From Kitagawia praeruptora (taxonomy: Eukaryota; Streptophyta; Magnoliopsida; Apiales; Apiaceae), in assembly GCA_037693485.1 (NCBI GenBank), contig CM075348.1, forward strand, positions 124,135,609 to 124,199,608: 64,000 bases of DNA, read 5' to 3'. This document shows, piece by piece, positions 46,776 through 57,861 of the stretch. The first letter of the stretch is position 1. Every line of letters begins with the position of its first letter. The notes under the pieces are model-generated. The model saw only the letters and a program-made list of their open reading frames with translations, was not told the DNA's origin and ran no database searches. The position numbers were made by a program, and so were the translations under genes.

Positions 46776-47680
46776 TAGAGCTGTAAATGAACAGAGGAAC
46801 AGCTTGAGCTCGGCACGATAAAAACTCGATTCGGCTCGAGCTCGAACAAGAATATTTTTGTTCGTTAAGCTCGGTTCGATAAGAGCTCGGTTCGGTTCGG
46901 CTAAAGATCGGCTCGGCTCGAGCTCGGTTCGTTGGTTCGTTAAAGCTCGAAAAAATTAAAAATTTTAATTTTATTTTTTTATCTCCAACCAAATTAATTT
47001 TTATTTTTTGAAAATTTGGGAATATCACAAAATTAGATATATCTTGACATTCATATGGTTGGATCGTCGAGAAATATTTTTTAAAAAATAGAAACAACAA
47101 TTTGTGACAAAGCACTAGTTACTAGTACTACTTAAATTAGTAGTGATCTACTAAAATCTCCAACCAAATTAATTTTTTATTTTTTGAAAATTTGGGAATA
47201 TCACTAAATTAGATATATCTTGACATCCGTAATGTTGGATCGTCGAAAAATATTTTTAAAAAAATAGAAACAACAATTCGTGACAAAGCACTAGTTACTA
47301 GTAATAGTTAAATTAGTAGTGATCTACTAAGATCTCCAACCAAATTAATTTTTTATTTTTTAAAAATTTGGGAATATCACTAAATTAGATATATCTTGAC
47401 ATCCGTATGGTTGGATCGTCGAGAAACATTTTTAAAAAAATAGAAATAACAATCCGTGACAAAGCACTAGTTACTAGTACTACTTAGAATAGTAGTGATC
47501 TACTAAGATCTCCAACCAAATTAATTGTTCGCGAACAGCTCGAGCTCGGCTATGCTCGAGGCTGTTCGTGAACAACTCGAGTTCGACTCGGTTCGTTAAG
47601 AAATCCGCTCGGTTCGTTAATATCAAAGCTCGACTCGTTTCAATCAAATCTCGGCTCAGCTCGGTTCGTGAACAACCCTA
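46776..47680. mobile_element. hAT-type MITE, 905 bp, with GCTCGGTTCG arrays and an internal tandem repeat
   Basis: Perfect 8-bp TSD CTCTCAAG (46768-46775, 47681-47688). The right end, inverted, reads TAGGGTTGTTCACGAACCGA; the left end TAGAGCTGTAAATGAACAGA is a diverged match. GCTCGG and TTCGTTAAG words fill both subterminal zones. Non-coding. Confidence 0.85.
46981..47520. repeat. About 176-bp tandem repeat, three copies, inside the MITE
   Basis: Each copy starts ATCTCCAACCAAATTAATTT (46981, about 47157, 47333; a fourth start at 47508 is truncated) and ends in AGTAGTGATCTACTAA. Copies differ by a few percent, so amplification is fairly recent. Confidence 0.9.
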
Positions 47681-47688
47681 CTCTCAAG

Positions 47689-48184
47689 TAACTTATCTAT
47701 CGGCTGCCCTACATATTGACTGAATTTTAACACCTTTTTAGCCTTGTATCGACTTAACTCCCCACGAAATTGTCAGTAAAAATTTAAGGTATATATTATG
47801 CCATTGAAACAAAGACTTAATAAAAAAAACAAAAAAGAAATCGGATCAAATGCTTCAAAATGGTATATCAAATCGCACCAAACTTTAATGCTTTTAATAA
47901 AATATTTATTATTTAATGATCCGGTTCATACCGATTTAAATGTATATGGATTGATATGAAAAAAATCCGATCCGAAATCCGATCCTATAATAATGACCCG
48001 ATAATAAATGGACCGGATATGAATTTAGTTTGATCCGATACGATTATCCACGACCCGATCCGTTTAATTATATAATAATATATTATATAAAATATATAAT
48101 ATATTATACATTTATTACATTACTTTTCAAAATATTTTTTTAAATATTTTCAAAATATTTTATATTATAATAATTAAGTTAAGT
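47689..48184. other. AT-rich spacer with degenerate GATCCG words
   Basis: GATCCGGTT, GATCCGAT and CCGATCC words at 47930-48070 suggest part of another decayed MITE, but I find no clear ends or TSD. Confidence 0.35.
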
Positions 48185-48580
48185 TATTGAAAACTATTCA
48201 CAAAAGTAAAGAATGGTAGGAAGAAAATAATCAATGTGGGGACTTGGTGCAGGAAGAAAATAGAAATGGGTGGCTTCATATTTTCACACTTATTGTTCAT
48301 ACTATAATTGGGTACTATAAATACCCATGCATGGTGATCATTTAAAAGGCACCACAATACATAACACCTGCAACATATTATCTGTTAGCCTTTGAGTAAA
48401 TATTCTTGTACTCCCATTTTATTATAGTGAATATTTTGGCTCTCTCGCCAGTGGTTTTTTACCTCTATTCAAATAGGGGTTTTCCACCAAAAAATCTTGG
48501 TGTTATTTTTACAATCTTTATATAGTTTTTCTTTAAATCTTTGGTTGAATCATATCACTTCCGCACTCTAAATCCTTACA
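48185..48580 (+). repeat. 5' LTR of the Tork-like element (about 396 bp)
   Basis: Starts TATTGAAAAC (probably TG mutated to TA), has a TATA box ACTATAAATACCC at about 48314, and ends ATCCTTACA. The left boundary is tentative. Confidence 0.6.
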
Positions 48581-48581
48581 A

Positions 48582-48604
48582 ATTGGCATCAGAATTCAGA
48601 GCCA
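48582..48604 (+). other. Diverged primer-binding site
   Basis: ATTGGCATCAGAATTCAGAG replaces the usual TTGGTATCAGAGC; it has a substitution and a small insertion. Position right after the LTR supports the call. Confidence 0.55.
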
Positions 48605-48632
48605 TTATATTTTTCAACTAAGATTTTTTACT

Positions 48633-49419
48633 ATGTCGACAAAATTTGATATTGAGAAATTTGACGGTAAAATTGGTTTCGCTATATGGCGCATCCCAAT
48701 GCAAGCCGTTTTAATCCAAAATGGTTTAAAGAAATCTCTGGATGGTAAATCAAAGAAGCCGGCCACTATGATAGATGATCAGTGGGTTGAAATTGATGAG
48801 AAGGCATTATCTATGATCCAACTTTGTTTATCACGAGAAGTATTGCGTGAGGTCATCAAAGAGAAGTCCACCGAAAGCATGTGGACTAAATTGGAGTCTC
48901 TCTACATGACCAAGAGCCTTGCAAACAAATTGCGGCTTAAGGAGCGTCTCTTCACACTTCGTATGTCAGTGGGTACTCCTATTCAAACTCACTTAAATGA
49001 GTTTAATTCAATTACTGTTGATTTAGAAAACCTAGATGTCACTATTGATGATGAAGATAAAGTCGTTTTACTTATTGTCTCACTACCACCCTCACATAAA
49101 CACTTCAAAGAAATTATGCTATATGGAAATCGTGTTAGCTTGTCTATTGAAGATGTCAAGTCACATTTATTGTCAAAAAAAAATTTGATACCGAAATTCA
49201 TTCTGAAAATTCAGGTGAAGGCTTGGTTATTAGAGGGAGAAATGCTGAAATTGGTAGTAACAGTAAGAATAGGCCCAGATCAAAATCTAGAGTTAGAAAC
49301 TCTAAGTTTTGTCTTTATTGCAAGAAGAAAGGACACGAAATCTCTGAATGCTTTAAATTGAAAAATATGCAAGATAAAGAAGATAAGGGTAAAGTTAAAC
49401 AACCCAATCACCATGCTGA
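48633..49419 (+). pseudogene. gag: gag of the Tork-like copia element
   Basis: ATG 48633 (MSTKFDIEKFDGK). Copia gag core: FAIWRIPMQAVLIQNGL, MWTKLESLYMTKSLANKL, FNSITVDLENL. A frameshift in an A-run near 49180 moves the rest to another frame, which holds the zinc knuckle CLYCKKKGHEISEC (CX2CX4HX4C) near 49310-49350. Interrupted at 49420 by a solo LTR. Confidence 0.88.
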
Positions 49420-49935
49420 TGTTAGGTTAGAGGACTTACACAATTCGAGATTCACAAACAACCAATACAGAGCACACACATAACCAATCGATTAGTTGAC
49501 AAGATCTACCAAAGTGCGGTCACACGTTATTCAATTATCACTTTTACTTCTATCAAATCAATAAGTAAAAGCAAAACAAGAACACATACAGTATTTAACG
49601 TGGAAACACCCACGTCCCAACTCTTATTATTGATCTTAACAATTATCAATAATATATCAAAACTATAACACCTCAATGGTGTCCCAAATCCAATACTTTA
49701 CCCAACAATGCTCAACCATCACCCAAACAATACTTAAGACTACATCTCTTAAGCTTTCACATCAAACAAGTACAATATGACTATGTATATATAGCCATCA
49801 CAAACTTAGCCACCAAGTTACCATACAAGTATAATCATATTTGGTTTCCAATTAACTACCAAATTCTAATCATACTTGGTATCTAATTATCTACCCAAGA
49901 CATATCATCATATTGGGTTGAAACCCAACAGCTGA
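49415..49935 (-). mobile_element. Solo LTR inserted in the Tork-like element (511 bp, TSD GCTGA)
   Basis: Element 49420-49930 between perfect 5-bp TSDs GCTGA (49415-49419, 49931-49935). Ends TGTTAGGTTAG...GAAACCCAACA. A TATA box on the minus strand (CTATATATAC near 49790) suggests minus orientation. There is no interior and no gag-pol, so it is a solo LTR. Family unknown. Confidence 0.82.
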
Positions 49936-51132
49936 AGCTAGTGTCGTTGAAACCGGTTCTGAAGGGGAGTTATTATTAGTAGCTGATGTAGAGTAAAGGT
50001 CTTGAAATGAGTTGATACTTGATTCTGGCTGTACATTTCACATGACACCTAATAGATATTGGTTTACTACTTATTAGTCAATTGATGGTGGTCTTGTTTT
50101 AATGGGCAACGATGCTCAATGCAAAGTTGTCGGTTCAGGTACAGTCCAAATTAAAACTCATGATGGTATTACTAGAACTTTGACTGGTGTCAGACATGTC
50201 CCCGACTTAAAACGGAATCTCATCTCCTTAGGCACCCTTGAATCACTAGAGTGTAAGTATTCAGCTGAAGGAGTTCTAAAAGTGTCCAAAGGTGCTCTTG
50301 TTTTGCTAAAGGCAAATAGATTTGGTAGTTTGTATATGCTGCATGGTTCAACCATTTCAGGTTCTGCAGCTGTCATCTCATACAGTGACAATACCAATTT
50401 GTGGCATATGCGTTTGGGCCATATGAGTGAGAAGGGAATGCAGGTCCTCAACAAGAAAGGAAAACTCGGAAGCCATTGTACCAGTAAGGTTGGTTTTCTG
50501 TGAAAATTGTATTTTTGGTAAACAAAAAAAGGTTAGCATTTCAAAAGGAGTTCATAGAACAAAAGGTACATTGGATTATATCCATTCAGATCTCTGGGGT
50601 CCTTCACGAGTTCCTTCTAAAGGAGGATGTCATTATATGCTGGCTATTATTGATGATTTATTAAGAAAGATCTGGGTTATTTTCTAAAATATAAAAATGA
50701 AGCATTTTCAACTTTCAAGGATTGGAAAACCTTGATTGAAAACCAGACTGATAAGAAGGTGAAAAGACTAAGAACTGATAATGGTCTTGAATTCTGTTCT
50801 ACCGAATTCAATGTTTTCTGTAAAAAGGAAGGTATTGCCAGACACCACACCATTCCAGGGACCCCACAACAAAACGCAATTGCAGAGCATATGAACATAA
50901 CTATATTGGAGAAAGTTCATTGTTTATTATCTCATTCTGGCTTAGGGAAAGAGTTCTGGGCAGAAGCGGCATCCACGTCATGTTATTTCACTACACCAGA
51001 AATCGAATCAGACAACACATGTTACACAATGGTCACGAAAAACACCGTTGTCCCAAAAAATTTAACAACGATGAACTGTTAGCTAACAAAAAAGAATTGT
51101 GTCTTTCAGCTGCCGACAATGGTTATTCAACG
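49936..51132 (+). pseudogene. pol: Protease-integrase part of the Tork-like copia pol
   Basis: Protease LDSGCTFHMT (about 50015); two stops just before it. GAG-pre-integrase domain LWHMRLGHMSEKGMQVL, then integrase zinc site ending FCENCIFGKQ. Catalytic core: HSDLWGPS, RTDNGLEFCS and the GTPQQNAIAEHMN block where family members have NGVAER. Several frameshifts (about 50470, 50690, 51010) make it dead. Interrupted at 51133. Confidence 0.87.
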
Positions 51133-52189
51133 TGTTGGTCCCGGAAAGTATTGCAGAAGGGGGGTTGAATGCAATACTAATAAATTTCAAAAACTATTTC
51201 AACAACTTGAATAGAGTTTGTAATTTATTAGTAGAACAAATGCAATCACAAGTAATATCTAACACGGTGTTTCAAAAAATAAATGTTTTATTTATTTTGC
51301 AAGGTTTTGCTACAACCTTGAGAACAAAATAATTCTCAAGCTTCAAACTCTCAAGAGATTACAGTTGTAGAGTTATATTTTATTGTGCAATAGAGTGTTC
51401 TATTTATAGAATGATAGTCGACTGTACTATCACTTATCAACATGGGTTGTTGAGTTGCTGTCATATTCTTTTTGCAGCTCATTACATGATTTATTCCCAT
51501 GTGATACACACAAAGTAACTTTAGATACTTTCCACATTTGAGCCACCCAGATCTAGCAGTTATCAAATTTATCCTGCTCTATACTTTATAGGTTGCTCCA
51601 TGTGATCTCTCGAGCTTCTATTATAGACTTTCAAGCTTGCTGTAAAGTTTGAATGTTGCAGCACGCCTGCTTCTTTTGAACATGTACTCTGTCGCTTAAT
51701 TTGACTTAGAAAATTCCTAAATCAAGTTGATTCTATATGACAGTATGTTTGCCGCAAAGTTTGTTATCAAAGAATTGTGCTTTGGTTGACAGTATGAATT
51801 CCCGTAGAGGTTGCTGTCAAGAATTCCAAACTTGCTGTCGCAAACTATATATGAAAGTTGTTGTCATCAGAATCTCCGCCAATGTTGCTGTCAAGTTGAA
51901 ACTTGTTGTCGACTCAATGAAACTTGCTGTCGACCTAGGCAACATGTTGTTTCCTTGTAACCTTACTGTCAATGCTTGACAGTAACTTTTATTCCTGCTG
52001 TCGAACTTATGTATTTCTTGAAGCTTGAACATAATCGAACTTCTTCCAAGAATTACAATTATTACATGACATTATTTATTTAATTACAACAATACACTTC
52101 TAGCTATGACAATATGTTCTACTTAGTAAAACTAAGTATACCAATGAATCTAGTTAAGTTGTCTGATCTATCACCCATAAATCCCAATA
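51133..52189 (-). repeat. 3' LTR of the SIRE-like element (about 1,057 bp)
   Basis: Plus-strand start TGTTGGTCCCGG; the far end abuts the polypurine tract as CCCAATA. A TATA box on the minus strand (TCTATAAATAG) is at 51400-51410, giving a U3 of about 780 bp. The 5' LTR is not in the window, so boundaries come from the TG start and polypurine tract only. Confidence 0.72.
51750..52000. repeat. Dispersed TTGCTGTCA motif cluster in U3
   Basis: At least eight copies of TTGCTGTCA/G or its complement TGACAGCAA-like form within 250 bp (for example near 51788, 51810, 51831, 51890, 51923, 51976, 51998). Repeated U3 words act as enhancers in some copia elements such as Tnt1 and Tto1; that role here is inference. 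Confidence 0.6.
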
Positions 52190-52202
52190 ATCTCCCCCAA
52201 TT
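52190..52202 (-). other. Polypurine tract of the SIRE-like element
   Basis: Minus-strand AATTGGGGGAGAT followed by the LTR start, as in SIRE elements. Confidence 0.82.
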
Positions 52203-52390
52203 TGTTTTTATAGATAATAAGGACAAATTTACAGATATATCATGCTGACAACTTAACTAACATAGATCAGAATGAATAAACCCTTCATTTCTGAAAAATG
52301 TGATTAATCTAGATTGTTTTCAAACAATGATCATAAAAGTTCATAATTAAAAATCAAGTACTCCTCTAGATTGAGTAGAAAAAATATTGT

Positions 52391-55300
52391 TTACTTAGCT
52401 TGATTTGAGGTTTTATCTAGCTCCTTTTCTCTCAGAATCTTTCTGAGTTTTTTAATTAGCTCCTTTTCTTCAGGGGACTCTGCATCATCTTCATTTTCCA
52501 GGATGTATTTCCTGATCATAGAGGAAGTAGTGTTTAATGTATCTCTAAGTTCCATCCAATAAACATTTTGCTTGACAATTGATCTGAATTTCAACACATC
52601 TCCCTCCATCTTGAATCTTCTGCCAGGAAGCTGATTTAAGGTTTCCCTTCTTAGTCTGTCCAAGCTGGGATCCTCTCCTTTCCTTTGATCAAAAATCATG
52701 TCTAGCTCCCAAGAACACAGTGCTTCAAGCTTATTTGATGATCCAACCACTTGCCAGAACAGTTCTTTTAGCACACTGGTTTTCAACATAGAAAAGCTGT
52801 CTACATAGATTTCTTCTTTGCCATATTTGATTCTCAAAGGATTTTCCAGTACAATTGGCTGATAGTTTGATCCATTGCTATTGATCTTGTTGAGTTCACT
52901 GTAGCTTTCCTTCAATTGAGCTTCAATCTCATCTTCTATCTGTTGACGAGATTTTTGTCTTGAGGCTAATTCTTCTTTGAATTTCTGCTCTGCCTCATAT
53001 CTATCCATTTCTGACTTTGTGTAAGGTTTCTCCATTTCTTTCCATTCATACTAAGGAATGGGGTTGTCTTCTTCATTTTCCAGAACTAGAGCTTCATAAA
53101 CATCTTCATCATTTTGAAGTGTCCAGTCACCATGTTTTTCAATGAATTCAGCATGTCTAGCTGCATAGTACTTATGGACAGTATCCATGATCTTTTCAGA
53201 GATATCACCATAGCTTTCCAAGAGTTCAACCATTCTTTCCAAATTGAAATAATCAATTCTTCGTCTTACAAGTGCCTGGGTTTGAACAAAACTGTTGGAT
53301 ATCACTTTTGATTTTGGTATCTGAGTGAAGTCAGGTTCTACCATAATCAATCTTTCCTTATTTTCCCATAGAATGTATCTTGTAACTTTTTCCTTTGACT
53401 CATCCAACTCTATGGATACAAAAGTGATTGTTTCTTTGGCTTTCTCTTGTAGTTGTTCCAAGCTGTTCATTCTTCTGCTCATGATTGATTTCTTAAGCCC
53501 TAGACCTGTAGCTTTTCTTTGTCCAGAATAGATAGTCTTTCCCTTTATCTTCTTATTTGATCTTCTTTTTATCCTTCCTGTCTTGGATGTTTTGACAGTA
53601 GTTTCTTTGACAGCATCTTTGATAGGGCTTCTGACAGTGTCTTCTTTGACAGCATCTTTAATGACGGCGTCTTCATCTTTCTTGACAGCATCTTTGTTGA
53701 TAGTATCTTTTTCAGAATAGATACTGTCAATTTTCATTTCTACTTGATTAGTCTTCAATGCTTCAAGTATTTCCTTTTCTTCCTCCTTTTCTTCATTTTT
53801 CTTGCTTGTTCCAGGAGTTTCTGAAGTTTCCTTTGACTCAGCTTCTTTAGCTTGAGATTTCTCTTTTGAAGAGTCTCCCTTTTCTGACTCTTTAGCTCCT
53901 CCATCTTCACCTCACCTTCATTATCATCACCATCTTTATCCAAGGTGTCATCAAAGGAGCAGCTTCCACCTTTGGCATTTCTGCTTTCATTTGCTTTGGC
54001 AATGAGCTTCTTAATTTTAGCACTGTATTCCTCATCTCTCTTTGCCAATAGCTTGTGGATATCTTTAACTACTTTAACCCTTTCCTTGGTTATGGGAGCT
54101 TTCAGCAATAACTTTAGTACATCAATGATGATTTTGCTCTGTAGAGATGGTTTGCCTTCAAGAGTTAAAAAACCAAGTCCCTTAGTTCCTTTGGCTGTTA
54201 CCTGTCTGAAGCTAACACCATATGGCTGAAGACTCACTTCTGGAAGTTTGCTGTTTATTATTGAATTCAACTGTGCAAGAAGGCTTTCATCGATGATGGT
54301 TGATTTGGTCTTTATTAGTTGCCCAAGAATATACTGAATCCTGGCAGAGAAAGATTCCAGCAGTTTCATTGTGATGAATATAGAGTGTCTGCTCTTTAGG
54401 AATACTTCAACTGCCCATCTTTTCTCTGAGCTAATCTTCACAGACAGATTGATAATTTTTCTTTTTAGTGCCTCTGCCAATTTAGCAGATTTTCCTCCAG
54501 ATTCTGTGATTGCTCCATTTACCAGATCGTTGAATTCCTCATCCTTATTGTTTAGGGTACTCTCCATATGACTTATCATCATAGATTCAGCTTCTTCTGG
54601 AGAGTATGTGCTTCCATCAGTCCAATTAACAATTTCAGAAGGATTTATATATTCAGGCATCTTGTTCTTGCCTTTACCCATTCTGTTTGACTCCTCCTTT
54701 TCTCTCCAAAGCCTCTCCAAAGTGGATTCTTTCTTTTCAGAAACTGGTTCACTGATATTGATGGAAGATGCTTGATTTCTTTGTATCTGTTTCAATACTT
54801 CCTCAGATACTATCATTGTCTCCCCATCTACTTCAGTTTCAAACAGTTCGCCAGTTCCAGAGGCTATAACAGTTTCTTTTTCCTCCCCCTTACTCCTTTG
54901 CTCCCCTTGTCTCTCAGCTTCCCCCCCTTGTGACTTCATTTGCATTACTGGTTGCTCCACTGGTTGCTCAGCTTCTTTCTGATCTATCACTTTCTCCCCC
55001 TTAGGTAAGTTGATAGCATTGATGATAGAAGAAAGAGACAGCAGAGTTGCTTGAATCTCAGCAAATCCAGTTTTCACAGTAGAAGACAGGTTGTCTAACT
55101 TTCTTTCCATCTTTGCACACCTATCTTCAATAGCTTGGAGCCTGTCATTTGATGATGCAGAAGGACCACCAGACCTAACCTCTTTGGAGGTAGAGGATAA
55201 GTCTGGGGCAAGAAGGCTGTTGGGGTTCTTACACTCTCATTGTTTTTATAGATGATCTCATCATCTCTCACAGTAAGTCCCTCAAGGCCTAATGCCTTTT

Positions 55301-57323
55301 GATAAGTGGCTCCCTCATTTTCACTCTGGACATGCTCAAGTCCCTCACCTTTTGCCAGCACATTTGACTGCCTCTCATTTTTAGACTCACTTCTCTTTTC
55401 TTTTATCTCTCTTTTCTTTTTCACTCCCTCACTCATCCTAGATGCATGTGTATGAGCAGTACTATCATGCAAAGAAGAAAGAGAAGATTTAGATTTCACC
55501 TTGAAAGCCTTGGAGATTGGCATGTCATCATCAGATATATCCTCAATAAGTCCTTCCTGGTACTGAGGTTGAATAATGTTGACATCATCTTTGGGAAGGC
55601 TCTTGACAGTATCTTTTACCAGAATGTTACTATCACTTAATTGTTTGACAGAACCTTCTGGGTTGTCCTTGATAGCAACTTTGGCTGTGACAGCAACTTC
55701 CCTAGGGTAAGATGCTTTGAGAGAATCGATCAAGATGTTGGATGTTTCAATATCTGACAAAAATCCACCTTGATCTAATCTAGTGTTTGAAGGAGTGGTA
55801 TCCATTTCACTTTGAGAAATGGGTTCTTGTGGACCACTTGATGGGGGCTCATCCATGGTTTGAGATTGATGATCAAAACCTGAGGGGTTGGTACTGTCCC
55901 CCTCTCTAGCTTGTACAGAAGAAACAACAGATGTGGGAATGAAGGTAGAAATATGAAGTTCAGATGGATTAGTTGGCTGTTCCACAGAAGAAAATTGTGG
56001 AACATCAAAGGTAGGAATGAATGCCTCACCGTGCTCTATCTCTTTGTGTATATCTTCAAGTATAGGCTCCTCAAGAATGAGTTCTTGAGGTTGTGCAGAC
56101 TCTTTACAAGATGCCTTGGGAGACAGGCCAGTTTCAATAGATGCCTCTTGTTGAGAAGAGACACCTAGAGGTGAGTTTATTTCCCTATCATCCTTTACAG
56201 TCTTTTGGGAGACTGTAGGGTGGCTGACAGTAGCCTTAGCCCTTCTAGCTCTCTTCTTCTTAGGCTCAGAAGGGGCTACTGTGGGTTCTATTACACAATC
56301 ATCCTTATTTGCTGCACTAGAGGCAGTAACTCCCTCTTGACTCACAACATTTTCTCCAGTTGCACTCTCTAGGGATCTTTTCTTGGATTCCTGTTTGGCT
56401 AGTTTAAGTGCTTTGGGCAGTCTAGAGTCCCTAGGTGGAATGTATGGTGTAGAATGTGGGTTAACTGAATTTGGGTCTAATTCAGCTTCATCCTCAACTC
56501 TAAAGACAGTATACCCTATAGGTAATGGAAAATCAAGGTTGGACACTTGATTAACCATGTGTTGTGTGAGACATAGTGGAATAAGTGCATTTAAATTTTG
56601 TGTGTTGAGTGTTGTGTGTGTGTTTTTCTTTAAAACAGGACACTCCTCAGAATGAGGAGCATCTACAACAGTTCCACAAATATCATTAATACACATTGTT
56701 AGAAAACGAGGGTACAGATTTACCTTCTTGCCTATGGCGCTTTTCAATTTAGCCATGATTAGCTTTCCAAAGTCCACCTTGTATCCATGGACTAGTGAGT
56801 GTGTGAGCTTCTTGATGTAGGAAGGTATTCCATTCCAGCCAGTAGTTTTGGTAGAGAATACCTTCATCATGATGTCAAAAATCATGCTCCACTCCTTCCT
56901 GAGATATTGTCTGTCCATTTCTCCAGTTGGATACCATTTGTGAGTGGTTTCTTCTAGTTTGGGACCAGAATACCCAATCTTTAGAAAGAACCTCTTCAGA
57001 GTGTCATCATTTGCCAGTTCTTGAAAGCTTTCTCCTTGAGCCAAAACTATACCCAAAGCTTTGTTAATACCATTTACTGAAAGAGAATGATTACCACTAT
57101 TTATCTTGAAGTTAATTTCTTCATTCTCTTCAGTTCCTTGAACTCTGGCAGTTTTCCAAAAATTTTCAATTCTGTCAAGGTCAAGCTTAGGGTTTGAAGT
57201 TATAGCATGACCTAAGTAGGATTTATTTACAAATGAAATAAGTCCTTTGAAGTTTTCACCGGCATCACCAGGAGAATAGATACCGGCAAAGTTAGTTTGA
57301 GCAATATTTTGTTTAGGTGCCAT
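52391..57323 (-). pseudogene. Very long 3' ORF of the SIRE-like element (env position), unknown function
   Basis: Frame from ATG 57323 (MAPKQNIAQTN; an in-frame ATG also at 57359) to TAA/TAG at 52391, about 1,640 codons. Breaks: frameshift about 55215, frameshift about 53905, and TAG 53053-53051. The N-terminal 290 residues form a conserved-looking globular domain (ENFWKTARVQG, LSVNGINKALGI, GWNGIPSYIKKL, NLYPRFLTMCIND) that I know from 3' ORFs of SIRE-type elements in other plants and from database 'hypothetical proteins'. Next is a long low-complexity Ser/Pro/Glu/Lys region, then KDAVK repeats (about 53740-53590) and coiled-coil tails (QIEDEIEAQLKESYSEL). I see no signal peptide and no transmembrane segment, so envelope function is doubtful. 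SIRE1's env-like ORF is much shorter. Confidence 0.78.
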
Positions 57324-57545
57324 TGATGAATCTTCTGAAAAATGAGAGAGAAAATGCAATTTTTTTTGAATGTAGAATATTGAAAGGTTTTGCAGATGAA
57401 AGTGACAGAAGATTAAACGGTAGATTCAGTTTATGAGATGAATCGTGTTTACTTGTCTTAATTGACCGTGTAGTAATGATTTTACCCATTAACCCCACTC
57501 GCTGTATCATGTGACAGTTGCTATTAGATCGTGGATTAGTGGATT

Positions 57546-57550
<5 letters not shown>

Positions 57551-57602
<52 letters not shown>
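57551..57602. repeat. (TA)n microsatellite
   Basis: About 26 TA dinucleotides just upstream (element sense) of the long 3' ORF. Confidence 0.97.
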
Positions 57603-57605
<3 letters not shown>

Positions 57606-57861
57606 TTCTGTATATATCTCTCCACTATCTTTGACAGCATCTTCTCATGACAGCAACTTTCATTGACAGTAACCTGTGCGCTTTTCTTTTCTCCACTATT
57701 ATTGACAGCAATTTCTCGTGACATCAACTTTTATTGACAACAACCTGTGCGCTAACAACATTTCTGTCAATAAGGTGAATGAGTGACATCAAGTTTATCT
57801 GATAGTAAACTAGGCGCAAAAACGTGCTGTCATTGTTAACACACAAATTAAGTTAAGGACA
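57603..57861. other. Spacer with direct repeat of TGACAGCAA-containing units
   Basis: Two diverged copies of a roughly 75-bp unit: CTCCACTAT, TTGACAGCA, TTCTC.TGACA and TTATTGACA, then CAACCTGTGCGCT. The same TGACAGCAA word fills the LTR U3 and recurs in the 3' ORF. Confidence 0.65.

Larger units (their letters stand above)
48185..51132 (+). mobile_element. Decayed Tork-like Ty1/copia element, 3' part cut off by the SIRE-like insertion
   Basis: Order: 5' LTR, diverged primer site, gag with zinc knuckle, protease, integrase. PR before INT and no RT yet is copia order. A solo LTR sits at the gag-protease junction. The integrase frame ends at the boundary of the minus-strand element starting at 51133; the RT and 3' LTR should lie right of the window. 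Confidence 0.85.
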
